Assembly: GCA_016873635.1 (NCBI GenBank)
Contig: VGWJ01000024.1
Coordinates: 1-39,620 of the forward strand
Origin: Lentisphaerota bacterium
GTDB taxonomy: Bacteria > Verrucomicrobiota > Kiritimatiellia > UBA8416 > VGWJ01
Length of the DNA: 39,620 nucleotides
Direction: 5' to 3'
The notes under the pieces were generated by a model. That model did not search any database and was not told the origin of the DNA. It saw only the letters and a program-made list of their open reading frames with translations. Shown here in pieces: positions 7,804 to 16,966 of this stretch. Every line of letters begins with the position of its first letter. The stretch's first letter is position 1. The position numbers and the translations under genes are program-made.

Positions 7804-9711
7804 TCAGGATTGCGGCGAGAAAAACCTCCAGCGCGCCGGATTCAGCTCGGACGGATCCACGCGCAGGCGGTCCAGCAGGTCCTTGGAGAAATTGACCGGA
7901 TACCATACCGGCTCGCTGAAGGTTCCCCGCAGCCGGAACTCCAGGAGCTTGCTGATGGGATAGGTCAGCATGCGCAGCAGCTTGGCCACGGCCGTGTGCT
8001 CGCGCAGCAGCGTCAGCTGCACGTCGAAATCCACGCGCTTGTCGAAGTAATAGTCGCCGCCGCCGTTCAGGCTGAGGACGTCGCCCTCGATATTGACCTT
8101 GCGGGCCTGCACCTTGCCGTCGGCAATGTCGAAGTTCACGGTGGCGTCGGACTGCCTGAGGACGAACTCCAGGCCGGGAATGATGCGGGTCATGACGTCG
8201 GAGAGCCCGCCGAACACCGGCAGCATGAAAACGCGACCGTGCCGGATGCGGAACGCGCCCTGGCCCGTGACCGTCTTGCCCTGTCCGGCGCCCGCCACTC
8301 CGGCGGCGCGGACGTTGCCGCCGAAGTCGCCGCGGTAGTCCGCCATTTCGCCGAGCAGGTCCGACATCATGGCCGCGAAATTGCCCCGGTCGAAAGCGAG
8401 GTTCATGGCATAGGTCATGGCCGGGCCTTCTTCTCCCGCCGCCGGCAACTGCAGCGAAGCGTCGCCCCACAGCGGACCGCCGTACAGGCGGCCCTCGATC
8501 CCCGTGAGGACCGCTTTGCGTCCCTCCACGTCGAGATTGAAGGCCCATTCGTCCACGGCGAGCTTGTCCACCACCAGATCCTTGCCGGTCACCCGCGCGG
8601 AGATGCGCGTGGCGGCGACGTTGATGCGGTCCACGTCGCCCTGGGCCCGGATGCGCACCGGCCCCGCGAAGGAGACGGCCCGCACCGCGTCGTTGGTCAT
8701 CACGCCCGCCAACCGGCCGAGCGCCTTGGGGTCGATCGTGGAATCCACGTCGAACGCCACTTGTTTCCGCCGGGGACGCAGCACGAACCCGCCGCGCACG
8801 ATGCCCTCCTCGCGCACCAGCAGACCGGAAGTGATCGCGATGATCGAGTTGGTCGCCGAAAGCGTCAGGTCCAGCGCGCCGTCCGCGCGCAGGATCTCGA
8901 CCCCCTGGAACACGCACTCGCCGACCGCGAACGGCCCTCTGAAAGAGTACGGCTGGTCTTCCGTCGTGACGTGCGCGAAGTCCAGCGCGCAACGCGCCCG
9001 GCCGCGGAAATCGGTCGCGCGCAGCCGCGCGGCGAGGGCGTGCGCGTTCCAGTCCTCCAGCGCCGTCAGGAACATGTGCGGATCGGCATCCAGCTCCAGG
9101 CGGCCGGAAAGCAGGCGCGTGCGCAGGTCGAAGGCGGTGCGCCCGCTCACGGTTCCGACGCGGCCGTCCTGGAACAGGCTCGCACGGATGTCGCTGACCG
9201 TCGAGGAGTAGTCGCGTATGCGCATGACCATCGCGATATCGCGCGCCTCGACGCCGTGCGCCAGCCCGCGCCGCACGGCCACCGCGATCTCGGCGGGCCG
9301 CATGGGGCGGTGTCGGGCAGGCGGCGGGGGCGGCCCCCGCAGCAAAACCGGCCGCGCGACCGCGTCGCCGATCTCCACGCGCTCGACGGCGGTCTCGCGC
9401 CGCAGCCAGCGCAGGAGGCTCAGGCCCACGGCCACGCGCCGCGCTTCGCCGCAGGGCGGTCCGACCACGCCCTTGCGGTACACGCGCAGTTCGTCGACGG
9501 CGATCCCGCGCGGCAGGCGCAGGCGCACGCCGTCGGCTTCAACCGCGAAAATGCCCGTGTCCAGCCGGCCGAGGAAAGCGCTGACCAGCCGCGCGGGAAA
9601 GCCGGCCGTGGACAGGTAGACCAGCGCGAACAGCAGCGCCAGCGCGGCCGCTTGCGCCGTCCGGCGCAGGAAACGCCGCGGCAACCAGAAACGCACGGGT
9701 ACGGCTGCCAT
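7804..9711 (-). CDS. AsmA-like envelope protein
   Basis: The 635-residue protein has one N-terminal membrane anchor (about 16-37) and a long, beta-rich periplasmic part. A C-terminal region including GLEFVLRQSDATVNFDI, GDVLSLNGGGDYYFDKRVDF and LLEFRLRGTFSEPVWYP resembles the AsmA-like C-terminal domain. Members of this family are long tubular proteins proposed to move lipids between inner and outer membranes. AGGAG (inside the end of the DUF4340 gene) lies six bases before the ATG, so translation is coupled. Position between a Gld-type ABC exporter and LPS heptose genes fits an envelope role. The exact substrate is unknown. Confidence 0.78.
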   Translation of the reverse strand: MAAVPVRFWLPRRFLRRTAQAAALALLFALVYLSTAGFPARLVSAFLGRLDTGIFAVEADGVRLRLPRGIAVDELRVYRKGVVGPPCGEARRVAVGLSLLRWLRRETAVERVEIGDAVARPVLLRGPPPPPARHRPMRPAEIAVAVRRGLAHGVEARDIAMVMRIRDYSSTVSDIRASLFQDGRVGTVSGRTAFDLRTRLLSGRLELDADPHMFLTALEDWNAHALAARLRATDFRGRARCALDFAHVTTEDQPYSFRGPFAVGECVFQGVEILRADGALDLTLSATNSIIAITSGLLVREEGIVRGGFVLRPRRKQVAFDVDSTIDPKALGRLAGVMTNDAVRAVSFAGPVRIRAQGDVDRINVAATRISARVTGKDLVVDKLAVDEWAFNLDVEGRKAVLTGIEGRLYGGPLWGDASLQLPAAGEEGPAMTYAMNLAFDRGNFAAMMSDLLGEMADYRGDFGGNVRAAGVAGAGQGKTVTGQGAFRIRHGRVFMLPVFGGLSDVMTRIIPGLEFVLRQSDATVNFDIADGKVQARKVNIEGDVLSLNGGGDYYFDKRVDFDVQLTLLREHTAVAKLLRMLTYPISKLLEFRLRGTFSEPVWYPVNFSKDLLDRLRVDPSELNPARWRFFSPQS

Positions 9712-9714
9712 TGC

Positions 9715-11640
9715 TCACTCCTGCGCCGGCGGCGGGGCGGGCGACGGCCTGGTCAGATCGACCGTCAGCTTCGCCGCGGTGCCCGCGTCGAGCGCGAAGA
9801 TCACGCCCACGCCCTGCACCATGACACAAATCTTTCCGGCGCGCGATGCGGAACCGATCAAGAGGGTCTTGCGAATGCCTTCCTGTCCGCTGAGCCCGAA
9901 CGTGACCGTCGCGGCCGGCTTGGCCAGGCCGTACGCGCCGGGATCCGGGGCGTCGATGGCCTCGATGGCGGCCGCCCTCAGGTTCGCCGCCGCGAACAGG
10001 ACGCTTTCGACGGCGGCCGGCAACGCTTCCCGGCCCGGCGCCGCCGCGACCCACGCGCCGTTGGTGGCCCGTTCGACGGTCTGCTCGCGTCCGGCGGGGC
10101 CGATCGTTATGCTGCGCACGTTCTCCGCGGTCAGAGCCAGCACCGTCCGGTCGCGGTACGCCTTCGGGTCGAGCGGCGCCGGCCCGAGCAGCCGCAGCGC
10201 GTCGGCGGGCACTTCGAACACGTAGGGCGCGTCTTCGAACCGCGCAAACACGGCGTCGCCCTCGGGCGACGGGTTGCCGAACCACAGAAAGCCCGGACGC
10301 TTGCGCGCCGGCTGTCCGTCGGCCGCGCCGGCCGCGGCGTCCGGCGCCAGAACCGCCGGCCTGTCGGACGAAGGGATCTCTTCGCGCAGTTGCGCGCCCA
10401 CGATCGGATCGGCCAGGCCGAACTCGACGAGGTTCGTCCGCGCGTGATCCACGAAGCGCGCAATCCTCGCCGCGGCCAGCCCCGCCACCAGGGCCGCCAG
10501 CGTCCGGTCGTCCGCCTTCCACTTCACGGGCTCCGCGATCGTCCATCCGGCGTCGGCGGCGCGGTGCATGACCAGGGCGCCGGCGCGCGACTCCAGGCGC
10601 ACCAGATTGACCTGCCACGGCTCGATCGGAAACAGGCGGCGGTCCCGCAAGTCGTTTGCCGAAACGGCCAGCGTATCGAGAATGCCGCGCTCCACGGCGT
10701 ACACCGACTGGGCGCCGCCCAGGCGCGCGTACACGGCGGCCCCGTCCGTCGGCACCGCCCGTCCCAGGAACAGCTCCCGCGGCGCCTCCGCCGGCGCGAA
10801 CCCGAGCCCCACGCGCGCCACGGCCTCGTCGGGCGCCAGGCCGAAAGCCTCCACGACCTTGCCGCCCGCCGGGGGCGCGTTCGTTTCGGCGGCGTCCGGC
10901 GCCCGCGGCGGGTCCCACACGAACTGCCTGACCCGCAGGCCGTAGAGCGCATCAAGCAGCGCCTGAACCGCGCGGTCGTCCGCTCTGGCCGCGATCGGCT
11001 GCTGAATGAACCACCCGCACGCCGACCGCGCAATCTGCAGAAAACCCGCCCCGGCCCGGCTTATCTCCAGCCGCGTGACCCTGGCGGCGTCGCCCTCCAT
11101 GACGGCGCGGTCGCGCAACACGTTGATCTCGGCGGGCAGCACGTCCAGCACCCGCCGCGCCGTGGCAATGACCGCGCTTTCGCGCGCGAGGCGCGCGAAA
11201 ATGCCGTCGCCCAGGGGGGCGTCGGCGCCGAGGATGAGCCGCTCGACGCCGGACGGGCCGTGGACCGCGACGCGCGCGCGGGGCTGGGCCAGGCCGTAGT
11301 CCGCCCAGCTGAGCTCGCGGCGACGGCGCTGGGAGGCCGTGATGACTTCGCGTCTTTCCGCGGCGCACAGCGTGCCGATGATCTCTTCGATCTCCTTCTC
11401 GTCCGCCCGCGCGCCGGGCGGCCAGGCCAGGCGCCAGTCGCCGTCGGCGCGCATGCAGTCCGCCTGCAGGTCGCCGCGCGCGATTTCGATCCGGCGTATG
11501 TCGGACGGGGCCAGGCGGATCAGGCGGGTCTCACGCTCGCGGCTCCGGTCCGTCGAGCTGTCGCGCTTCTCCGTCAGCCAGACCGCGGCGCCCACCGCGC
11601 ACACGGCCGCCAGCAGACACAAGGTAGTCCGGGCTTTCAA
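9715..11640 (-). CDS. DUF4340 protein linked to a Gld-type ABC system
   Basis: The 641-residue protein starts with a membrane anchor (MKARTTLCLLAAVCAVGAAV) and then contains repeated beta-rich modules. The recurrent pattern is an ITxIxI-like strand, then WxLxxP, then a GL.P motif: DIRRIEIARGDL, DGDWRLAWPPG and YGLAQPRARV in the first, AGWTIAEPVKW and FGLADPIVGAQL later, AYGLAKPAATVTFGL last. This is the organisation of DUF4340 proteins, which commonly follow ABC-2 permease and GldG-like genes, as here. It is probably a periplasmic partner of that complex; its biochemical role is unknown. The 66-base gap upstream includes a perfect seven-pair GC hairpin (11681-11687 with 11695-11701). Confidence 0.82.
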   Translation of the reverse strand: MKARTTLCLLAAVCAVGAAVWLTEKRDSSTDRSRERETRLIRLAPSDIRRIEIARGDLQADCMRADGDWRLAWPPGARADEKEIEEIIGTLCAAERREVITASQRRRRELSWADYGLAQPRARVAVHGPSGVERLILGADAPLGDGIFARLARESAVIATARRVLDVLPAEINVLRDRAVMEGDAARVTRLEISRAGAGFLQIARSACGWFIQQPIAARADDRAVQALLDALYGLRVRQFVWDPPRAPDAAETNAPPAGGKVVEAFGLAPDEAVARVGLGFAPAEAPRELFLGRAVPTDGAAVYARLGGAQSVYAVERGILDTLAVSANDLRDRRLFPIEPWQVNLVRLESRAGALVMHRAADAGWTIAEPVKWKADDRTLAALVAGLAAARIARFVDHARTNLVEFGLADPIVGAQLREEIPSSDRPAVLAPDAAAGAADGQPARKRPGFLWFGNPSPEGDAVFARFEDAPYVFEVPADALRLLGPAPLDPKAYRDRTVLALTAENVRSITIGPAGREQTVERATNGAWVAAAPGREALPAAVESVLFAAANLRAAAIEAIDAPDPGAYGLAKPAATVTFGLSGQEGIRKTLLIGSASRAGKICVMVQGVGVIFALDAGTAAKLTVDLTRPSPAPPPAQE

Positions 11641-11706
11641 ACGACTCCTCTTCTCGCGGGCCCGCGCCCCCGCGCGCCGTGGCCGCCCGCCGGCGGCGGC
11701 CGCGCC

Positions 11707-13236
11707 TCAGTATCTCCTCCGTCGCCACACCGCCGCGCCGATCAGCGCGGCAACCGCCCCCGGGACCGCGACGATCAGCAGGAACGTGTCGCGCATCCGA
11801 TCGCGGTCCATGTCCAGCCGCAGGACCGCGGGCGTCTTGGGCGCGACGGCCATCAGCTCCTCGCGCTCGACCAGCCAGTTCAGCGCGCACAGGAACAGGT
11901 CGCTGTTGCCGCCCGCGGCCGAAGACAGCGCGCCGTTGGACACGAAATCCGAGTCGCCCACGATCACCATGCGCGTGGGCTTGATCTGCACGTCGATGCT
12001 CGTTCCGGGGCCGCGCTCCACGGCCACGGCCACCGGCACCGGACCGGGCAGGTCCGCGCCTTCGTCGAAGCGCGGCGGGCTCTGCGCGAGATCGGCCTCG
12101 CCCCAGCCGCGGTCGCGCTCGCACGCGGCCAGCGCCGTCACGTGCGGCCGGTCCGCCGAGCGTTTCGCCGCGTCGGTGTCCGGCGCGAGCGGCAGGATCG
12201 AGCGCGGCATGTAGAACATCGTCATCACGCTCTTCAGCCGCCGCGTTATGGGATGATCGCCGTAGGCGGTTACGACCAGCTCGCGCCCGGTCAGGGTCTG
12301 GCCCACCACGACGTGCGGGCCCAGGGCGACGCCCCAGCGCTCCAGCAGCTCCTCGAGGCCGGTGGTCAGGGCCGGATCCGCCAGCAGGAACAGCCGGCCG
12401 CTGCGGTCCAGGTAGTCCGCGATCAGGTCCGCCTCGGCGCGCGCGATCCGCCGGTCGGGCCCGGCGATGACCAGCGCGGAGCAGTCGGCCGGCACGCGCC
12501 CCGCCGCGGGCAGGGAGAGCGTCTCCACCCGCATGTTGTCGCGCCCGATCAGGTAGGCCAGGCTCGAGTAGCCCGACATGCGTCCGTAGTCGTCCACGGC
12601 GCGCTCGCCGTGGCCGGTCAGAAAGTAAACGGCCGGCCGGGCGCTCTGGGTCACGCTCTGGATGGCCGAGGAGAAAATCTGTTCGGCCTTGAAAGCCTTG
12701 GGCTTCTTCTCGACCCCGCGTTCGAGCGAGACGTTGTAGTCGTAGTCCATCAGCTCCGCGGCCTCGACGTACTTGCGGCGGCCCTCGCATTCCACGACGA
12801 TGACGTTCGGCTCGCGCACGTCGTACTGCACGGCCAGCTCGCGGGTCCAGGCCAGCTCGCGGTCCGGGTCGACCACGCGGACGGTCATGCCCAGAGCGGG
12901 GATGGCGTCGGCCGCGTACTCGTATTCCTGCAGGAGATTCACGATGTCTTCGCGCAGCGGATGGCTGCGCTGGATGAAGGCCGCCACCGTCACCTTCGTG
13001 TCCAGGCTTTCGAGCAGGCTCACGGTCTTGGCGGAAAGACGGTAGTATCCGCGCCAGCTCAGGTCCCAGCGCATGTAGTAGCGCCGGGCCAGCACGTTGA
13101 CCATCACGGCCAGGATCCCGGCCAGGCTAATGGCGACCAGCGCGTGCGCGCCGCCGGCAATGCGCCGGCCGCGCTGGCGCCGGATGCTCCGGGCCGCGCC
13201 GCGCGCCTCTTCGATCAGGGTCGATCCGTCTTCCAT
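11707..13236 (-). CDS. GldG-like ABC transporter auxiliary protein
   Basis: The 509-residue protein has an N-terminal transmembrane helix (about 31-50), a large extracytoplasmic region and a C-terminal helix (about 484-502) followed by WRRRRY. The start of the outer region, YYRLSAKTVSLLESLDTKVTV, and the later VYFLTGHGERAVDD match the GldG/ABC_transp_aux family, which resembles intraflagellar transport-type domains. In Bacteroidetes GldG works with GldA and GldF in gliding motility and export. Outside that group the ATPase, permease, GldG and DUF4340 set is widespread, and its cargo is undefined. It follows the permease gene by 104 bases. Confidence 0.85.
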   Translation of the reverse strand: MEDGSTLIEEARGAARSIRRQRGRRIAGGAHALVAISLAGILAVMVNVLARRYYMRWDLSWRGYYRLSAKTVSLLESLDTKVTVAAFIQRSHPLREDIVNLLQEYEYAADAIPALGMTVRVVDPDRELAWTRELAVQYDVREPNVIVVECEGRRKYVEAAELMDYDYNVSLERGVEKKPKAFKAEQIFSSAIQSVTQSARPAVYFLTGHGERAVDDYGRMSGYSSLAYLIGRDNMRVETLSLPAAGRVPADCSALVIAGPDRRIARAEADLIADYLDRSGRLFLLADPALTTGLEELLERWGVALGPHVVVGQTLTGRELVVTAYGDHPITRRLKSVMTMFYMPRSILPLAPDTDAAKRSADRPHVTALAACERDRGWGEADLAQSPPRFDEGADLPGPVPVAVAVERGPGTSIDVQIKPTRMVIVGDSDFVSNGALSSAAGGNSDLFLCALNWLVEREELMAVAPKTPAVLRLDMDRDRMRDTFLLIVAVPGAVAALIGAAVWRRRRY

Positions 13237-13340
13237 GCTCCCGCCCTATCGCCGTTTGCCCGCCGCGGTAAACGCGAAACGCGCGCCATCCTTCGCCTTC
13301 CGCCGTCTTTCGCGCCTGTCGCCTTTCATAATCATCCCGG

Positions 13341-14069
13341 CTAGCGCCGCAACGCTTCCAGCACACGCACCGCCGCAAAAAGCATGAACGCCGTCCCGGA
13401 CAAGTACAGCGCGATGGGCCGCGTGTCCACGGAACCCCGCGAGAAGGCCAGCACGTGGTCCACGGCCGACAGGTAGCGCGCCACTTCGGCCGGACCCGGC
13501 GCCGCCATCGCGGCCACGTTGCCCAGCAGCAGCGCCAGCCACACCACGCAGAAGCAGGCGATGGCCGCGACGATCTGATTGCGCGTCAAGAGCGATATCA
13601 GCAGGCCCGTCGCCAGCGCAAAGGCGGCGAACAGCACCGTGATCAGGTAGCCGCCGAGCAGGGCGCCGTAGTCCAGGGAAGCGACGCCCGGGCTCATGGC
13701 CCGCAGGATAAACGGGAATCCGACCGGCAGCGTGACCGTCAGCAACAGGAACAGGAACGCCCCGGCGTACTTGCCGGCGACCACCTGGCTTTCGGTCACC
13801 GGCGCGGTCATCAGGGCCTCCAGCGAGCCGAGACGGATCTCCTCGGCGAACAGGCGCATGGAAACCACCGTGACCAGAATTGTCACGCAGAACACCACGC
13901 CGCCGAAAAGCATGGTCGGCAGGGGCTCGCCGGTGCCGACGCCGGTGACCACCGCGTACCAGAAGATGAGCCCGCTCAGGGCGAGGAACACCAGCATGGT
14001 CACGTACGCCACCGGCGAAAGAAAGGTCGCCGCGAGCTCGCGGCGGCAGATGGCCAGGAAGTTCCTCAC
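13341..14069 (-). CDS. ABC-2 type transporter permease (GldF-like)
   Basis: The 242-residue integral membrane protein has six predicted membrane segments, beginning with an ABC-2 type ELAATFLSPVAYVTMLVFLA stretch and including RLFAEEIRLGSLEALMTAPV, the cytoplasmic loop typical of GldF/NatB-like permeases. The GTG at 14069 is chosen because it overlaps the ATPase stop by four bases (GTGA) and immediately precedes NFLAICRREL; the longer in-frame extension overlaps the ATPase gene and has no homologous character. It should form the membrane channel for the ATPase encoded just upstream. Confidence 0.88.
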   Translation of the reverse strand: MRNFLAICRRELAATFLSPVAYVTMLVFLALSGLIFWYAVVTGVGTGEPLPTMLFGGVVFCVTILVTVVSMRLFAEEIRLGSLEALMTAPVTESQVVAGKYAGAFLFLLLTVTLPVGFPFILRAMSPGVASLDYGALLGGYLITVLFAAFALATGLLISLLTRNQIVAAIACFCVVWLALLLGNVAAMAAPGPAEVARYLSAVDHVLAFSRGSVDTRPIALYLSGTAFMLFAAVRVLEALRR

Positions 14070-15046
14070 GCGGCCGCCTCCCTTCCGGCCGCGTCCGGGG
14101 AAGCCACGCCCTCGCCGCCCTGCTCCGAGGTCAATTCCGCGAAAACGTCCTCCAGGTTGCTCTGCTCCAGGCGCAGCTCGCGCACGGTCCACTGCTCGGC
14201 GGCGGCCAGCGCGAACAGCGCCGGCCGCACGTCGGCGCCGCGCGCGCAGCGGCAGGTGAGATGCTGCCACCCGCCCTTGGTCTCGCAGGCCACGTTGCGC
14301 ACGTGCGGCAGGGCCATCACCTTCTCCACGACCGCGTCCGCCGGCCCCTGGATCTCCATGCGGACGTGCGGCTCTCCCCTGAGGAAGGAGACCAGCCGCT
14401 GCGGCGTGTCCGAGGCGACCACGCGCCCCTTGTCGATGATCAGCACGCGCTCGCAGGTCTGTTCCACCTCGGAGAGAATATGGCTGGAGAGCAGCACCGT
14501 GTGCCGCCGCGCCAGGCTGCGGATCAGGTCGCGGACGCGCCGCTGCTGGTTCGGATCGAGGCCCAGCGTGGGCTCATCCATGATCAGCACGTCGGGCTCG
14601 TGCAGGAGGGCGTCCGCGAGCCCCACGCGCTGGGCGTAGCCCTTGGAAAGGCGGCCGATCACGCGCCGGCGCACGTCGCCGAGGTCGCAGGCCGCCATGG
14701 CCTCCTCCACCCGCGCCCGCAGGCGGCGGCCGCGCAGGCCCTTCAGAGTCCCCCGGTAGCGCAGGTACTCGCGCACCCGCATCTCGGGATACAGCGGCAC
14801 GTTCTCGGGCATGTAGCCGATGTGCCGGCGCACGGCCAGCGGGTCGTCAAGAACGTCCACGCCGCACACGCGCACCGTGCCGCCCGTTGCCGGAAGATAG
14901 GTGGAAATGATCCGCATGGTGGTGGTCTTGCCCGCGCCGTTCGGCCCCAGAAAACCCACGATCTCCCCGCGCTGCACGCGGAAAGTCACGTTGTCCAGAG
15001 CCAGGATGCGGCCGTAGCGCTTCGTAAGATGCGTCGCCTCGATCAT
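14066..15046 (-). CDS. ABC transporter ATP-binding protein (GldA-like)
   Basis: The 326-residue ATPase has Walker A GPNGAGKTT (34-42), the signature LSKGYAQRVGL (133-143), Walker B VLIMDEPTLGLDP (153-165) and the H-loop SSHIL. After the ATPase domain is a C-terminal extension (about 230-326) typical of GldA/NatA-type exporters. It energises the ABC-2 permease whose gene overlaps by four bases. As the first gene of a nine-gene operon it has a near-consensus promoter about 40 bases upstream. Substrate is unknown; the GldG-like and DUF4340 partners point to an export or envelope function. Confidence 0.93.
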   Translation of the reverse strand: MIEATHLTKRYGRILALDNVTFRVQRGEIVGFLGPNGAGKTTTMRIISTYLPATGGTVRVCGVDVLDDPLAVRRHIGYMPENVPLYPEMRVREYLRYRGTLKGLRGRRLRARVEEAMAACDLGDVRRRVIGRLSKGYAQRVGLADALLHEPDVLIMDEPTLGLDPNQQRRVRDLIRSLARRHTVLLSSHILSEVEQTCERVLIIDKGRVVASDTPQRLVSFLRGEPHVRMEIQGPADAVVEKVMALPHVRNVACETKGGWQHLTCRCARGADVRPALFALAAAEQWTVRELRLEQSNLEDVFAELTSEQGGEGVASPDAAGREAAA

Positions 15047-15083
15047 CAGACCCCCAGCCTTCGACCGACTCAGGCAAGGGGCT

Positions 15084-15111
15084 ATTATGTCGCCCCCGCC
15101 TGCCGCGTCAA
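15084..15111 (-). promoter_or_regulatory. Sigma70-type promoter of the ABC-to-heptose operon
   Basis: On the minus strand, TTGACG (15111-15106) and CATAAT (15089-15084) are separated by 16 bases; each matches five of six consensus bases. The predicted start near 15077 gives a leader of about 30 bases before the ATG at 15046. It is the only obvious promoter for the nine tightly spaced genes down to 4350. Confidence 0.6.
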
Positions 15112-15153
15112 GACCGCGTCCGGCAAAGTTTCGGGCAAGGCGCGCTTCGCGGC

Positions 15154-15162
15154 GGGGGGGGG
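15154..15162. repeat. Run of nine G residues
   Basis: A homopolymer of nine G lies between two divergent promoters, eleven bases upstream of the -35 element at 15173. Runs of this length can slip in replication. Confidence 0.7.
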
Positions 15163-15172
15163 CGGGCCGCGA

Positions 15173-15201
15173 TTGACAGCGCCGCCGCCCGCGGCTAAGG
15201 T
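15173..15201 (+). promoter_or_regulatory. Predicted promoter of the flippase-acyltransferase-FrhB unit
   Basis: A perfect TTGACA (15173-15178) is followed after 17 bases by TAAGGT (15196-15201), which matches the -10 consensus poorly. The expected start is about 15208, with GGGAG near 15224 as ribosome binding site for the ATG at 15236. A weak -10 could mean activator dependence. Confidence 0.45.
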
Positions 15202-15235
15202 GCCCGCCGCATCACGGGCAGGCGGGAGTCGTCGC

Positions 15236-16237
15236 ATGAAGCCCGGCACATCAAGGAAGATCGCCTGGACGCTCAAGGCGCTGGTCAGCGGCCTGTTCGT
15301 GGCGGCCGTGCTGCGCGCCGTCGACCTGGGGGCTCTCCGGACGCTGTTCGCCGATATCGCCTGGAAATACGTCGCGCCTCTCCTGGCGGTCAGCGCCGTC
15401 GGCATCACCGCCAGCTGCCTCAAGTGGCGCGTCCTGCTGCGGGCCAAGGGGTACCCGGTCCGGCTGGGCTACCTCATGGGCCTCTACGTGCTCGGCTATT
15501 TCTTCAACAACTTCATGCCGAGCATGGTCGGAGGCGACGTGGCGCGCGGCCACTACCTCGGGAAACGCATCGGCAGCGCCCGCGACGGCTACCTCTCCGT
15601 CTTCATGGAGCGCCTCACGGGACTGATCGCGCTGCTGGCGCTGGTGGCGACCGTCCTCGTCGCGGCGCCGTCCCTGGTCAACGCCTCGCGCGTCGCGCTG
15701 CCGCTGGCCGTGTTCGTGGCGCTGTGCCCGCCGGCGCTGGCGCTGCTGCTCTCGCGGCGGCTCTTCGCGCCGGCCCTGCGCTTCGCTCCCCGCGGCATGC
15801 GCGGCAAACTCGACAGCCTGCACGAGTCGCTGACCGAGTTCAGCCGCCATCCGCTGGTCTTCGCGGAAGTGGTCCTGCTTTCGCTGCTGTTCCACCTGAC
15901 CACCGGGGTCAACGTGCTGGTCGCCTGCCAGACGCTGAACTGCCACGCGGACCCCCTGCGGATCATGCTGGTGACGCCCCTGATCATCGTCGCCTCGCTG
16001 ATCCCGATCACCATCAACGGCATCGGCCTGTGGGAAGGGGGGTTCGTGCTCTTCCTGGCGCTCGCCGGCGTGCCCGGGGCGACCGCCCTCTCCGCGGCGC
16101 TGCTGCTGCGCGTCAAAAACCTGCTTGTCTCGGCTCTCGGCGCGGCCGTATTTTGGGCGGAGGACCGCGGCGCGCGCGCCGGCCTGCGGCGCGCGGCCGC
16201 GGATCACGGAGGACGGAACAATGGCGCAGGCGGTTGA
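15236..16237 (+). CDS. Flippase-like membrane protein (lysylphosphatidylglycerol synthase TM domain family)
   Basis: The 333-residue protein has about eight membrane segments and the family hallmarks SCLKWRVLLRAKGYPV, LGYFFNNFMPSMVGGDVARG and ITINGIGLWEGGFVLFL. This family is the integral domain of MprF-type proteins without the aminoacyltransferase part. Stand-alone members are often found in glycan clusters and proposed to flip lipid-linked sugars, mostly by inference. The ATG at 15236 is preceded by GGGAG at good distance; reading further upstream gives no homologous sequence. It overlaps the next gene by 17 bases, so the pair is co-translated. It likely supplies a membrane transport step for the glycan made by the downstream enzymes. 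Confidence 0.85.
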   Translation: MKPGTSRKIAWTLKALVSGLFVAAVLRAVDLGALRTLFADIAWKYVAPLLAVSAVGITASCLKWRVLLRAKGYPVRLGYLMGLYVLGYFFNNFMPSMVGGDVARGHYLGKRIGSARDGYLSVFMERLTGLIALLALVATVLVAAPSLVNASRVALPLAVFVALCPPALALLLSRRLFAPALRFAPRGMRGKLDSLHESLTEFSRHPLVFAEVVLLSLLFHLTTGVNVLVACQTLNCHADPLRIMLVTPLIIVASLIPITINGIGLWEGGFVLFLALAGVPGATALSAALLLRVKNLLVSALGAAVFWAEDRGARAGLRRAAADHGGRNNGAGG

Positions 16238-16964
16238 CCCGACCGACATAAAACAGGTGGCGGCGGGCGCGGAGTCCGCGCTGCGACGCTACGCGCGGCT
16301 GACGGTCGGCACGCCCTCGCTTCCGCGCCTGATCGCGCACGAGGCCCTGACCTGCCCCCTGTCGGGAATTCCGGGCGCGGCCGGCATTCTCCTGCGGCGC
16401 CTCTTCTATCGGCTGCTTTTCGCGCGCATGGGCCGCGGCACGGCCATCGGCCGGGACGTCACCGTGCGGGGCGGCGCGCGCATCCGGCTGGGCAGCCGCG
16501 TGTTCGTGGACGACCTGTGCGTGCTCGACGCGCGCGGGCCGGACGCCGAGATCCACGTCGCGGATAACGTCGTGCTTTCGCGGAACACCGTCGTGCGCGC
16601 CCGCAACGGCGCGATCCGCATCGGCGCGGGCGCGGATATCGGCTGCAACTGCCTGCTGGCGACCGACAGCCGCCTCGACGTCGGACCCGCGGTGCTCGTG
16701 GGCGCCTACGCCTATCTGTGCGCCGGCGGCCTGCACCGCATTGACGGGCCCGGCTGCTCCATCCTCGGACGGGGCCTGGACGCCTCGCGCGGCATCGCCG
16801 TCGGGGAAGGCGCCTGGATCGGCGCGCACACGGTCGTGCTGGACGGCGTTACCGTGGGCGCGGGCGCCGTCGTGGGCGCCAATTCCCTGGTCAACGCTTC
16901 GCTCCCGGCCATGGCCGTCGCCTACGGCTCGCCGGCCAGAGTGCAGCGCACAAGGGGAGCCTGA
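16221..16964 (+). CDS. Left-handed beta-helix acyltransferase (hexapeptide repeat)
   Basis: The 247-residue protein carries many hexapeptide repeats from about 70 to 230, for example IGRDVT, IRLGSR, IRIGAGADIGCN, VGEGAWIGAHTVVLDGVTVGAG and VVGANSLVNA, ending with YGSPARV, as in LbH O-acetyltransferases such as WcaF-type enzymes. These form trimers and move acetyl or other acyl groups from CoA to sugars. About 65 residues precede the helix, including an amphipathic segment LLRRLFYRLLFARMG that may dock to membrane. GGAGGA (16208-16213) lies seven bases before the ATG. Its position after a flippase and before an FrhB-like protein suggests modification of a surface glycan; the acceptor is unknown. 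Confidence 0.85.
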   Translation: MAQAVDPTDIKQVAAGAESALRRYARLTVGTPSLPRLIAHEALTCPLSGIPGAAGILLRRLFYRLLFARMGRGTAIGRDVTVRGGARIRLGSRVFVDDLCVLDARGPDAEIHVADNVVLSRNTVVRARNGAIRIGAGADIGCNCLLATDSRLDVGPAVLVGAYAYLCAGGLHRIDGPGCSILGRGLDASRGIAVGEGAWIGAHTVVLDGVTVGAGAVVGANSLVNASLPAMAVAYGSPARVQRTRGA

Positions 16965-16966
16965 CC

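Noticed and set aside
7756..13344. 1862-codon open frame on the plus strand
   Set aside because: It is antisense to five well-supported genes (AsmA-like, DUF4340, GldG and the neighbours). Its translation is low-complexity Arg/Gly/His/Gln-rich, as expected from GC-biased codons read backwards.
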